41,683 nt of DNA from Cudoniella acicularis. Its lineage: Eukaryota; Ascomycota; Leotiomycetes; Helotiales; Helotiaceae. The translations under genes were made by a program, and so were the position numbers. Shown here piece after piece: positions 1-10,019 of the stretch. The notes below the pieces were generated by a model that worked only from the letters and a program-made list of their open reading frames with translations, was not told the origin of the DNA and did not search any database. Each line of letters starts with the position of its first letter. Position 1 is the first letter of the stretch. The stretch covers positions 1 through 41,683 of the forward strand of contig JAAMPI010000359.1 in NCBI GenBank assembly GCA_013054445.1, in the 5' to 3' direction.

Positions 1-1091
1 TCTCACAGGAACAAGGCTCAACAAGCAAGCTACCACCCGCCAATCTGCCAAAACGGACCGAAAGCTCCACGAGTACAACCCACTCACGAAAAGCCGGGAT
101 ACCAGCGCCTCAAAGGAGCAGAACCAGGGGCATGACCCTTCTCTGCCTGCGAGCTCTAATGTAAATTACCTGGCTTTCAGCTGTCATGGTCGAGGGAACA
201 ACGTGGCAAGTCCGGCACATACGGACGTATGGTAAGATGAGGTGAGAATTTCTCTGGCGGCCGCGCGTGGCAGGCTAGGCGAGATCTCTATTCCGGTATG
301 GATGGATAGTATGGTACCGTAGCATTCGCCGTTTCATGTGCTTGTGCATGTGCATACAAAGTGAGCACTAGTATACTCACTTTCTGTAGGGCTGAGATCC
401 TTGAATCGTGCGTGGTGCAGTAGTGGAGTGGGGGGGGGGGAGCGGGTATCAGATGAGGTGAGATTCCCCTTTCTCCCTACCATACCGATACGCACGCATG
501 GGAGAGCACGAGCACTCTAAATTATGTGCTGTAGGGCTGAGCTTCGTAGCTATGTACTGTTATCGCTGCTTTTCGGGGTATCCTTGACATCTTGTCTAGG
601 CATTTGTGGCCTTTCTCTTGGAAAGGGCTAACTCCTGAATCCCTGTCCCGCAAACACTAGAACGAGATAGTAAATGCAAAACGAGAAGTAGGAGCCAAGT
701 CACCAAGCTGAGGAAGGGAATATAACTTGTTTCAAGAAAGCAGGGGTCAAGGATGGAGAGGTATTTACTGCAATGGCTGATATGGAATAGAACGCTGATG
801 AAAACAAGGGAGGGAAATAGAAGGTTAGACGGGACGATCGCAAAATCAGCGAAATATTTAGCATTTTACGATGCCAAGGCAATGCTTCAAAGCCTAGACA
901 GTGTGGTGTTCAACAAGTCAAGCCAAGGCCCCGTCCTTGGTAGTCAAATCTAGCTAGCCCAATGCTAAGCTATATCTCTATATCAAGTACATTTCATAGC
1001 GATGATGCAATATGCAACATGGGCTTATTCCTATCCAAGTGCGCCCTTCCCTACCTGTTAACGCCAGACAAACCAGTCCCTAATTTCATAA
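1..1091. other. Gene-poor left flank
   Basis: No convincing coding region is visible; the short open frames at 700-953 overlap one another on both strands and show no recognisable domain. It contains a C/G homopolymer (about 12 G at 430-441) and an imperfect direct duplication: the words GATGAGGTGAGA and CTGTAGGGCTGAG each occur twice in the same order (near 237 and 388, and again near 454 and 527). The 3' part (about 960-1091) is downstream of the helicase stop and probably holds its 3' UTR. Confidence 0.5.
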
Positions 1092-4000
1092 TCATGTAGG
1101 TCGTTTGAAAGTCGGAGCAGTGAACGGCTTCGACTGGTATGGTTGAACAGTTCGTTTTATACCCAAGCTTTTTGCAACTCCTCCGCCGGATTGCGCTAAA
1201 GACATCGTGGTTGTGGTATGCATTGACGTTGCAGGTCGAAGGAGGTGCATTGAAGTTGGCTTTGCGGTTACGCCAGGTGATTTTATGAGTAGAGGCTCAG
1301 GCTCAGGTTCGGGAACGTTTTGGGCTTTCTCAAGTTTTTCCCTCGTCGGTGAGCTTGATAGAAAGACATAATTGTTGCGCTTGTGTGGCTCAATTGGGAC
1401 GGCTTGACGTGGTCGAATACCTGTTTGCGAGGGGCCGATTCGATGTGTAGCTAGTGATGGTGCAATGCCAGACTCTATGCTATTCGCAGCTGTTGGTCGT
1501 GGTCTACTGAAAGCGTTAGGCATAAGTGTAGTCCTCGAGGTCGTCTTGGAATTATTTTGAGTTGAATGTCTTGTAGTTGTGGTAGGAGGTTCTTGTCGAG
1601 CACTGGGATTTTGGAAGAAGTTCAGTATGTTGCCCTGTCCCTCAAGTGCCTTCGCCTTTTTCGAGAGTGGCTTTTGGGCCTTCGAGGACTCCTCTTTGGC
1701 AGCTGCGCAGTTGACTGACTGTTCAGTCAAGACTTGCATATGCGACCCCGCACTCACAAATCCCGTCCCCAAAGTCGCAGATGCAGTAGTAAAACTCGCT
1801 GCTCGATCCATTGTCGTGGCATAAGACGGCTTCCAATTGCGTTCCGTTACTGCTTCCGGGTTACTTGTCGACCGGCCAAGTTCTACTCTGCGACGCTTGG
1901 GAGCTTGTTGTCCCATTGTGTAGCCTATACCTCCGACAGGAAACTCCATCTTTGACTCTGCTTCATCACCTTCTTCGCCGTCCACAGGGAACATATTGTC
2001 TTCGAGAGTTCGGAGCATAGAGGATGATTTCAAGATTGAAATTGCGGTTGGTGGAGCTCGTCGAAGTATTTCCGATATGGATTGAACAGTTGGCGCGTTC
2101 AAAATAGGACCTCTCTTTTCGAGATGCTTGTCCAACGTAGTCGGAGAGAGGAAGGGGCAGAGCGCTGTCTGTTCGCTTTGGGAGTTTTTGAGGGGATAAC
2201 TCATGTAAAGAAGAGCTTTAGCTCTTGTCATGGCTACATACAGCAATCTCCGCTCTTCGTTCGTATCCTCAGCACGAGAGTGTGGAATAGAACCTTGATA
2301 CACTGCTGGAATGAACACCACTGGCCATTCAAGGCCTTTAGCTGCGTGAATAGTTGAAATTGTAATCTGTGCCTTCGGCGCCCCTTCATCGTTGTCCGAC
2401 TTGACTTCTGAGGCCAGCGCAACATTTGCAAGAAATCTTGACAAATGGTTATCGTCCTCCTCTTGTTTCAAACCACCGATCTCGGGAAGCGTTTCATCTT
2501 CGTAACCGCAAGATACCAGATCTTCGAAATCCGTAGCCTGAGTGATAAGTTCTTGAACGTTATCCCAGCGTGCTTTATGCGCATCTCCCTGATGTTCCTC
2601 TAACCACCTTTCGTAATTTGTCTTCTCCAGCACAAAATTCATGATGTCAACCGTAGAAGATCTCTCCTTGACTGGAGCAGCCAGTTTCTTCCTAGCAGTC
2701 AGAATCATGTTAACGAATTTTCCAAGTGCCTGCTCGGCTGACTTCTGGAGCTTTGCTGTTGTTCCTTTGTTGCCCTGGACTGTTCCTAGAATCAATGACC
2801 AGAGTGTAACTTTTCTGACATCCGCTTCTTCAAGCAAGGCTCTTATAGTAGTTTCCCCAAGTCTGCGGGAAGGAACATTGATAATTCGTGCCAAAGCATC
2901 GTTGTTATCTGGCTGATTGATTACTCGTAAGTAGTCCAAGAGTGTTTTGACTTCTACTCGGTCATAGAATCGGAGGCCGCCTGCATAGTGTGAGAAAATA
3001 TTCGTGGACTTTCGTGGAAAACAACTTACCAACCATTCGATACGCTATGCCCGCCTTTCCTAGAGCAGTTTCAATCAAACGCGAGAGCGCTGCTGATCGA
3101 AGAAGGATAGCAAAATCATTCAAATCTAATAAATCGCCACTCATGCCTACGCATCTCTGGATTTCCGTCACAATCCATTCAGCTTCTTTGTAAGCTCCAG
3201 CAAGCTTCCGTAGAACTGGACGAGTTCCAACGGTGTGAGTAGGCAGGAGAGATTTGGCGACTCGAGAGCTATCTTGCTCAATGACATTCAAAGCTGCGAG
3301 CAGAATTGCTCCCGAAGAACGATAATTCTCTTCTAATGCAATCGTTACAGTATCTGGGTACTGATGAAGCATCCGTTTATAATTCTTGATTTCGGCCGCT
3401 CGAAACCCATATATACTCTGGTCTGGATCCCCAACAATTGTAATTCGTTTCTTTTCGGCAGCAAATAAGCGCATCAAGTCGAATTGCACCAAATTCGTGT
3501 CTTGGAATTCGTCAATCAGTACTGCTTCGACATTTGAAACACAGGAAGGGTGATCCCGAAGTAGGTCGACACATCGAAGAAGAAGATCATCGTAATCCAG
3601 CAGATTTGAAAGCTTCAGGGCATCCTCGTATTCCGTATAACATATTTCGAATTCTTGCATCTCGAACGATTTTGCCCCAGATTTGTTTGTCTCTTTTTCC
3701 GCATTTTGCCCTCCTCTAGCCTTCCGACCGCTGATCCGACTTCTTGCCACTTTTGGGTCAATTTGGAATTTCTTGCGCTTGACGATCCGTTTGATAATTG
3801 CCAGAGAGTCGGCGCTATCTGCGATCCCAAAGTCTTTCTTAATGCCAATCAGATGCCCATAACGCGCCAAGTATCGCCGCGAAATGCTGTGGAAAGTGCC
3901 GAGTATCAGCTTCGACTCAAGTCCATTCCCAAGAAGCTTCCCAATTCTCTCCTTCATTTCCCTCGCGGCCTTGACCGTAAATGTCGCAACAATGATATTC

Positions 4001-4161
4001 CATGGCTGAAGACCTTGAGCAAGCAGCCAAGCTGTTCGTGAGGTCAACGTATGTGTTTTCCCACTTCCTGGACCTGCGAGAATTGCCAGCGTATCTGCGA
4101 AGGAGGAGACGGCGGCATGTTGAGAGGAATTGAGGTTTGAGAGGAGACCATCGGGATTCAT
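1092..4161 (-). CDS. srs2: Srs2-like UvrD/Rep family 3'-5' DNA helicase
   Basis: Two exons, 4161-3030 and 2980-1092, joined across a 49-nt GT-AG intron (2981-3029), give 1006 residues. The splice restores the family segment YRMVGGLRFYDR. All superfamily 1A motifs are present: Q motif (Gln14), Walker A GPGSGKT (30-36), DEFQDTN (217-223), GDPDQSIYGFRA (244-255), LEENYRSS (276-283), motif V TIHAAKGLEW (about 587-596) and motif VI RRLLYVAMTRAK (about 621-632). Srs2 helicases remove Rad51 filaments and act at replication forks; the long disordered C-terminal tail is typical of Srs2 and much longer than in bacterial UvrD. Residues 826-833 (QGNILNFF) are a canonical PIP box for PCNA. The ATG at 4161 is the first in frame, and two ACGCGT boxes lie just upstream. 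A UvrD-like helicase other than Srs2 is less likely. Confidence 0.93.
1614..1637 (-). other. PIP box (PCNA-binding motif) in the Srs2 tail
   Basis: These 24 bases encode QGNILNFF, matching the consensus Q-x-x-[hydrophobic]-x-x-[aromatic]-[aromatic]. It lies in the low-complexity C-terminal tail at residues 826-833 of 1006. Recruitment by PCNA is the known role of the Srs2 C-terminus; that this motif does it here is inference. Confidence 0.7.
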
Positions 4162-4169
4162 TGTTTTTG

Positions 4170-4175
4170 ACGCGT
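4170..4175. promoter_or_regulatory. ACGCGT (MCB-type) box next to the srs2 start
   Basis: This is a palindromic ACGCGT 9 bp upstream of the srs2 ATG, the core bound by MBF-type Swi6/Mbp1 factors at G1/S. Together with the second copy at 4313-4318 it suggests cell-cycle control. It could also fall within the 5' UTR. Confidence 0.4.
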
Positions 4176-4312
4176 CAATTGCTCAATTAACGGTTATTTT
4201 CGCGGAAAAGTGATAGTCCCTTGCCTCACCAGGCATTGCGTCTTCCGAAACGCTCTTGATGACTGAGGGGTCTTGGTTGGTCGCTGTGTAGTTGTTGATG
4301 GAGTGATGATTG

Positions 4313-4318
4313 ACGCGT
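4313..4318. promoter_or_regulatory. Second ACGCGT (MCB-type) box upstream of srs2
   Basis: This exact ACGCGT palindrome is about 150 bp upstream of the srs2 ATG. A CACGTG E-box follows at 4354-4359. Two copies of a 6-bp palindrome within 150 bp are unlikely by chance in this AT-leaning spacer. Confidence 0.4.
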
Positions 4319-4981
4319 TCGAGAAGTTGAAAGTCGCGTCGGATCCTCGTCATCACGTGCCAACTCAAACTCAACCTCATTCGAGGTTTTCATCTCTCCT
4401 CATCTCTCAAGACTTGTCAATAATTCATCCGACATTTTTCAAAGCAACTAAGAGTCTCCAAATATGGAACATGTTTTGCGCAGAACATGCCGAGTGTTTG
4501 TGCGCTTAGTTGCCCTGATGTGTCGAGTTGAGTACCATATGATGAGAACCTTGCGTCGTCGAGCCGTGCAGTCGCTGAGCGAATTCACATACTGACAGAA
4601 GCTTAAACCCACTTCTAATGAAAGGATTCGTGCATGATTACAATCCAAAAGAACAACATAAAGTCATTGTGCAGCTTGAATTCTGAATTTGGTTTTCATT
4701 CCAAATATCAACGCAATATCAACGCAATTGTAATGCAACGCAGTTAAAGAAAACTCCCCTCATCTCATCCAAATCAACGCCTTCTTCAAAATCCTCGGCA
4801 TCCAAATCATCGTAACGCTTCCAGATGCGAACCCCATTTTGGTATCAAAGAAAAATCCACGCAATGCCATTGCAAAGCTCTAACGCTCCGCACGAAAGAA
4901 AAAAAAGAAACTCCGACATGTAAACAAATCAACGCTCCCATCACTCAATGCCGAGTACTCCCCCCAACACCCGCATTCGTC

Positions 4982-6329
4982 TTAGAAACCATCTTTGACC
5001 TTATCGAAAATCGCTCCTTCCTCAAAAGTTGGCCTGGATCTGTCGATGGGAGGCTGGTTGTCATTCCGCTTCAAAAAGAAAGAGAGGTAGAGTCCCCCCT
5101 TCAAATTGGTCTTCTGCTCGTATTTAACCACCGTGTATAATCCATCATATCGTACGCCCTTGGCAGGTCGACCATTCCAGCCAGATTTCGAAGTCCTCAA
5201 CACCCGAACAGGCTTCTTGGTTTTGGAGGACCGAATAAGCGATTGTGTGTATGGGTTCTGTTTATCAACGGTCGGCTTTAAAATGTCCTTGGGATCATGA
5301 GCGTTAGCTGTGGAGTAATGTAGCGTGTCGCCATTGTCCACATCGACATCATCGTACTCTCCGGAGACCACAATGCTGTAGCATCCCTCGGCCGCTGTGC
5401 CACTGATACCTGCTACAGGGGCTCCTAGAGTTATATGAATTAGCTTGGTTTCGAACAGAGGATGGATAACTGATTAAACTAACCATGGGCGCCATCTCTC
5501 ATCGCAGCAACTCGCATAGGCCAGCACATGCCCACCTCCAGGCCGTTGTGGCCGAATACTCTGAAATCCTTTTTCTCGTACTTATCGACGACCCATATTT
5601 TCGATTTTTTGACCGACATGACGATATGATGCATGATTCCGTGCAAACCAAATATCTTGTGGTCATCTCGGGCTCTTATAATGCAAGCCGGCTTCTCGGT
5701 CTTTCCATCTTTATTGTGAACTTTAGCTGCCTTTGGCTTTGGCAGTGCAGACTTTTCTTCAACTCGAGCACGCTTGGTTCTGGTTTTGGCTTTTGGTTCG
5801 TCGGGAACTTCAGGTTCAACTGGCACACCCCAATTGATTGCCTCGAATTCTTCTCGAAAACCTTTGGCAATTATTTGACAATCCTCGGGCATATTGTTCC
5901 TAGTGTCTTCAATCGCCAAGAGGCATCCTCTGACATTATGCTCCTTGCTATCAAAATGTCAGTTCTAAATCTTCAACGTTGGGAGAAAGAAACGTACTGG
6001 AGCTCCGCAATCGGCTTTTTATTTTGTGCAACCCAATAAAGAAAGAGAAGAACTTTATCCATATGTTCGTCTGTAAGCTGCTCTATGTTTCTTCCGGACT
6101 TCAATTTCATCGCCACAAGCGTCAGATTGTCTTTCAAAGTTTTGATGAAAGCGGGATTGAAATCGGGTTCGCCGTTTTGGCTGAGGTAGTAGTCAACGGA
6201 GTCAGCAACAAGTTCTCTCGGATCAATTCTCGGACTGGCATCGGAGCTAAGTTTTCTCGGTGAATTGATTCCGGATATAGAGGCAAGTTCTGACTGACTC
6301 TGACCACCGCTTGTTGTTGGTGATGACAT
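4982..6329 (-). CDS. Stand-alone SRA-YDG domain protein
   Basis: Three exons, 6329-5998, 5947-5484 and 5424-4982, with introns of 50 and 59 nt, give 412 residues. The C-terminal part (about residue 205 to 412) is an SRA-YDG domain. Visible hallmarks are FGLHG, the segment VFGHNGLEVGMCW, GAHGAPVAGISG, the acidic GEYDDVD stretch followed by GD and Tyr, and KGVRYDGLYTVVKYE near the end. SRA domains of the UHRF1 and SUVH families bind (hemi)methylated CpG by flipping out the base. Here there is no RING, PHD, UBL or SET domain; the N-terminal 200 residues hold a helical segment (about 25-110) and a Lys/Arg/Glu-rich linker likely to act in nuclear import. Whether it reads 5-methylcytosine is inference. 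Confidence 0.85.
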
Positions 6330-8668
6330 TGTGCTATGAAAACAATCCTATTTGAGCTGTTGAAGAGTTAGAAAGGTGATGTTTGTGGATGAAGAGGGTA
6401 GATTAAAGGATAGGCTAGAAAGGTGACGTACCAAGTCGAACTTGTGAGTTAACTGAGCCCGGATGAATAGAGAAGTGTGTTTCGCGAGCTAAAGAATCCC
6501 TAAACGGATCTATAGTTAGCGATAGAAATAAAAGAAAGATTGGGTCGAGAAACTTATCTTCGTAAACTTACTCTCTAATCTCTAGATAGAGATTAAAATA
6601 ATCCCTACTTACGAAAGGAAAAGTCCTAACATAAGATAGAATCTAGGGTTACACTCCCCTTTTAGAGGGAGATAGGCGAAATTTCGCAAGTGCCGAAGTG
6701 AACCCGAAGACAGAGCTGTCTGATAAACCTTGCTAGCTGCTCAGTCCTCGAACCGAGAGTACCTTGAAGCCTTTCTGAAAATGTCAGCGCACAAAGAAGC
6801 AGACACCGTTAGGAAGTTCACAAGGGAAGACTCATGCGTTTTGAATAGGAAGAGGCTCTAGGGGTCTCTTAACTTATGTTTGATCTCACCTTCGACAATC
6901 AAAGTAGGATCAAAGGGGAACGTAAAGGAGGATGTAGGGGGAGAGAAGAGAGGGTAGGTCTGTGTAAGAAAGGGTGCTAGGGCCTGTTCACCTTCCGCGC
7001 GCGCGCAACGTGTGGATAACGAGGGCGAGTAGGTGCGACACCGAGTGAGAGCGACTCTGCAAGTGCGATTGCTTCCTTTAGGTCTAGCACACGGCTAAGT
7101 CTTTGGCTTCTTGGTTGGCGAGTCGAGAAGGTTGATGCGAGTTGTGTCGCGATGTTGTACTGTTGATTAATGAAAGCGCGTGGTGGGTTGGAGGAGGAGG
7201 AGCTGGCGGAGGAGGTTGTTGTTCTGGCAACGAGATCGGAGGTTTGAACGCGAGAGGAGGTCCTTTTATAGCTAAGGGGAACCGTCGAGCGCAGAGCGTT
7301 GCGCGTCTGCCGAGCCGAGTGAATGTTTAAATAGGTAGTTGCTAGATCCTTCGCTCTTGCTGTGTCTTGCAGTGGATATTGTAAGAGGCAACTGGCCAGA
7401 TTATTAGCTGTTGATCAGGTGCTTTGAGTTTCAGATCTAGATTGAAGTGAAGCAAAAGTGACAGGTGATTGAATCTTCAGCAGGATTGAGCTTAAAAAAG
7501 CAGCGTTGCAAGTCCGACAAGTTATTCTCTGAAAACTCCACTTGCAGCTCTGCAAAGAAGCACAAAGGTTTCTAAAAGTGTCTGAGTTCGTGTTCTCGAT
7601 CGCACCAGTCGCCAAGTAGTCCCTTCTCAAGAAATATTGAGCTCAAAGAGGCCACGGTAAAGCGAAACCTCTAACTGCCACTTACTATAAGTCTGACAAG
7701 CCTTTTCTCACTTCTCTGAAAAGTCCACTTGCAGCTCTTTATACGTATCTTATTTTCAGGTATAATTGACCTTGAACAACTTCGCAAGTTCATTCAGGCA
7801 GAGTTGTCACGAGCAGCTCTTCAAAAGATAGGTATAAGTATATTCGGATTTTGAATATACTAGGTTTTGTTTTGGGAGATGGTTCCAATGCACTTGATGT
7901 GCAAGAAGCGTCACTTCCCGAGGATGCTGCTTATAAAAATCTCCTGTGAAGTATTCTCCGATGTGGAGTTTCAAACTTCAAATTAAAAAAGCTTTCTCTT
8001 GATTCTTGAAAAGGGAAGGCTTTTAGGCAATTAACTCAGTTCAAGTATACCTTCAACAAACACCCCTACACAATCAAAAAATTAGCTAAAGCTCCTCAAA
8101 AACTCAGAAGTGTGCTTTACCCAAAAGAAAATTTAAAAAAATTAACACCACCAAAGTCATCGACAAACTAACCATTCATTTATCTAAAAACGATAAGCAA
8201 AAAAATCACTGTATACACAACATAGCCGTTTATACTTAATAGGGGAAAAAAAAACCTCAAGAAGAGGAACCAAACACAACACGAAATTTTTTTGAAGTAA
8301 ATATTGTGTTGACTAACAGTTTTTTTTTTGCCTTTTGTACACAAGTACACCCCACAGTAAGAGTTGGGGCCATTACTCTCCGCCCACCCCACTAAAATAC
8401 ACCAAAACATACACTTTTAAATTTCTTATAATTCAACAATAAATTCAATTAAAGATCCTAAAATACGTTTAATTAACTAGATTTACTTTAATTTTAATTC
8501 ATATAATTCAGAATTTGATTTAAACAAATAATAAAAAAGGTACACGTACTTCTTTTCTATAAAGTCACGAAATCGCTTAATTTACATATAAAATTCCTAA
8601 AATTTAAGGCTGTCTATATTTAAGCGTATTAAAAATATACAACTTAAAAATGAAAATTAATTCCTTCA
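6330..8668. other. Long AT-rich intergenic region
   Basis: No gene is supported. The part next to the SRA gene probably contains its promoter and leader. Around 7507-7560 and 7690-7738 an approximately 50-bp unit is repeated imperfectly in direct orientation (shared core CCACTTGCAGCTCT, preceded by AAGTCYGACAAG). From about 7980 to 8668 the DNA becomes very AT-rich with poly-A/T runs, which is typical of decayed repeat DNA in fungi. Confidence 0.5.
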
Positions 8669-9084
8669 TACTATCCCTCCCCCGGTTCAGATGTTATTTT
8701 GCCACTTTGGTTGCCACTTTATCACCACCTGAAGCACTCTACTTGTGACTCCACTATCTGCCTTCTCACCACTATAGCTAGTGCTATAGGGGCTACATAA
8801 TATGAATTTTTAGGCTATCGTAAAGGTACGAAAAAGAAGGAAGAATAAGCTATCTCTTTACTAAAGGATCTTGTCGAAGGAATAAGGTTTATTTAAATTT
8901 AAATTATATAATTGCAGGGTAAAAGGAATTATAGATATAGCTTCAATTGTGTCAGGGCTACCTTTCTAGGCGACTCTGGGCAGTAATTAGGTGCTGTAGT
9001 GGAGAGAGAAGTGGGGTGCGCGACGATATCGCAATAGTGGCAACAAAGTGGCAAAATAACATCTGAACCAGGGGGGGGATAGTA
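8669..9084. mobile_element. MITE copy 1 (TA-flanked, about 416 bp)
   Basis: The ends are imperfect terminal inverted repeats: TACTATCCC, a C-run, GGTTCAGATG and TTATTTTGCCACTTTG at the left, and the reverse complement of the same words at 9037-9084. Both ends finish in TA, consistent with a TA target duplication as in Tc1/mariner elements. There is no transposase frame, so it is a non-autonomous element. Its interior is homologous, in reverse orientation, to the element at 9162-9571. Confidence 0.8.
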
Positions 9085-9161
9085 GCACTGCACGACACAT
9101 TAATGATTAAGCTGTCAGCTAACTCGAGTTGCATGAGGGGATCACTGTAGCCGCCAGAACC

Positions 9162-9571
9162 TACTAGCCCCCCATCCCCCCCTTGAATAAAGGTTATTTT
9201 GCCACTTTGCTTGTCACTGTAATACCACCTTGTTGCACCCCACTTCTTTCTCCACCAGGCACCTGATTTCTGTCTAGAGTCGCCTAGAAAGGTAATACTG
9301 ACACAATTGAAGCTATCCCTACGATTCGTTTTACCCTGTAATTATATACTTAAAATATATATAAATCCTATTCTTCGGTAGGATCCTTTAATAAAGGGAA
9401 GGTTTATTTACTCTTCTTTTTCAGAGCTTTCCGACCGCCTAAAAATTAATGATATTTGTCTCCTATAGTACTCGTGAAAGAGGTGAAGAGGCACGCAGTG
9501 GAATTATAAGTGGAGTGCTTCAGGTGGTGATAAAATGGCAAAATAACCTTTATTCAGGGGGGGGGATAGTA
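9162..9571. mobile_element. MITE copy 2, inverted relative to copy 1 (about 410 bp)
   Basis: The left end is TACTA, a C-run, TGAATAAAGG and TTATTTTGCCACTTTG; the right end (9535-9571) is the inverted form TGGCAAAATAACC, TTTATTCA, a G-run and TAGTA. Internal words such as AGTCGCCTAGAAAGGTA and ACACAATTGAAGCTAT occur in copy 1 in reverse complement, so the two are the same family placed head to head with a spacer of about 77 bp. The exact left end is uncertain because of a duplicated C-run (TACTAG versus ATCC start). Confidence 0.75.
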
Positions 9572-10019
9572 AGTCCAATAAGCATCGGGAACGAACACTG
9601 CCACTCTCGGCTGATCAGACCACAATTCAAGAACCACTTGCCGACCCTGAACCGAGCACGGGTCGGTATTTTCCCAGCGAGAGGTTTGTTTCCGGAGCAC
9701 TTCTGGCCTAAGAATGGACCCCGCCGCATCAAAATGGGTGTGCATCAGCTGCACCGCCCTAGCTTCTGGGATCTCATTGGCTTTGTCCTCCACAACTACC
9801 GCCAGACCTGGGATTTAACCGCTGGTGCTCATCTACCCAATTATCGTCACCGAATGCATATTTTTAAATTCTCAAACCGGGGTCTGACTGCAGCTCTCAA
9901 TATCGCGCATTCATATAATTAATCGAAGATGTGCCTTGAACATATGAGGGATTCTGGCAGAGCTTCTGGCCCCAATCTTTTATCTCGTCATCTGGAACAC
10001 CGTCACACAAAGTCTCGAG
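9572..10019. other. Promoter region of the DOMON/b561 gene
   Basis: This is spacer between MITE copy 2 and the ATG at 10020. A 157-codon open frame begins inside the MITE (9449-9922) but resembles no protein I know and is not supported. The last 100 bp are presumably 5' UTR. Confidence 0.4.

Larger units (their letters stand above)
4162..4981. other. srs2 promoter and 3' flank of the SRA gene
   Basis: This 820-bp spacer separates two genes read on the minus strand. The half next to srs2 carries the two ACGCGT boxes and a CACGTG. The half next to the SRA stop is A-rich with an AACGCAA-type repeated word near 4711-4740. No coding region is supported. Confidence 0.5.

Noticed and set aside
420..445. 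G-run as a possible MITE terminus
   Set aside because: The neighbouring sequence lacks the TTATTTTGCCAC word and has no inverted partner.
5485..6039. 184-codon plus-strand frame
   Set aside because: It is antisense to exon 2 of the SRA gene, whose splice sites and domain are clear.
9449..9922. 157-codon plus-strand open frame
   Set aside because: It starts inside MITE copy 2, runs through the G-run of its terminus and shows no recognisable protein features.
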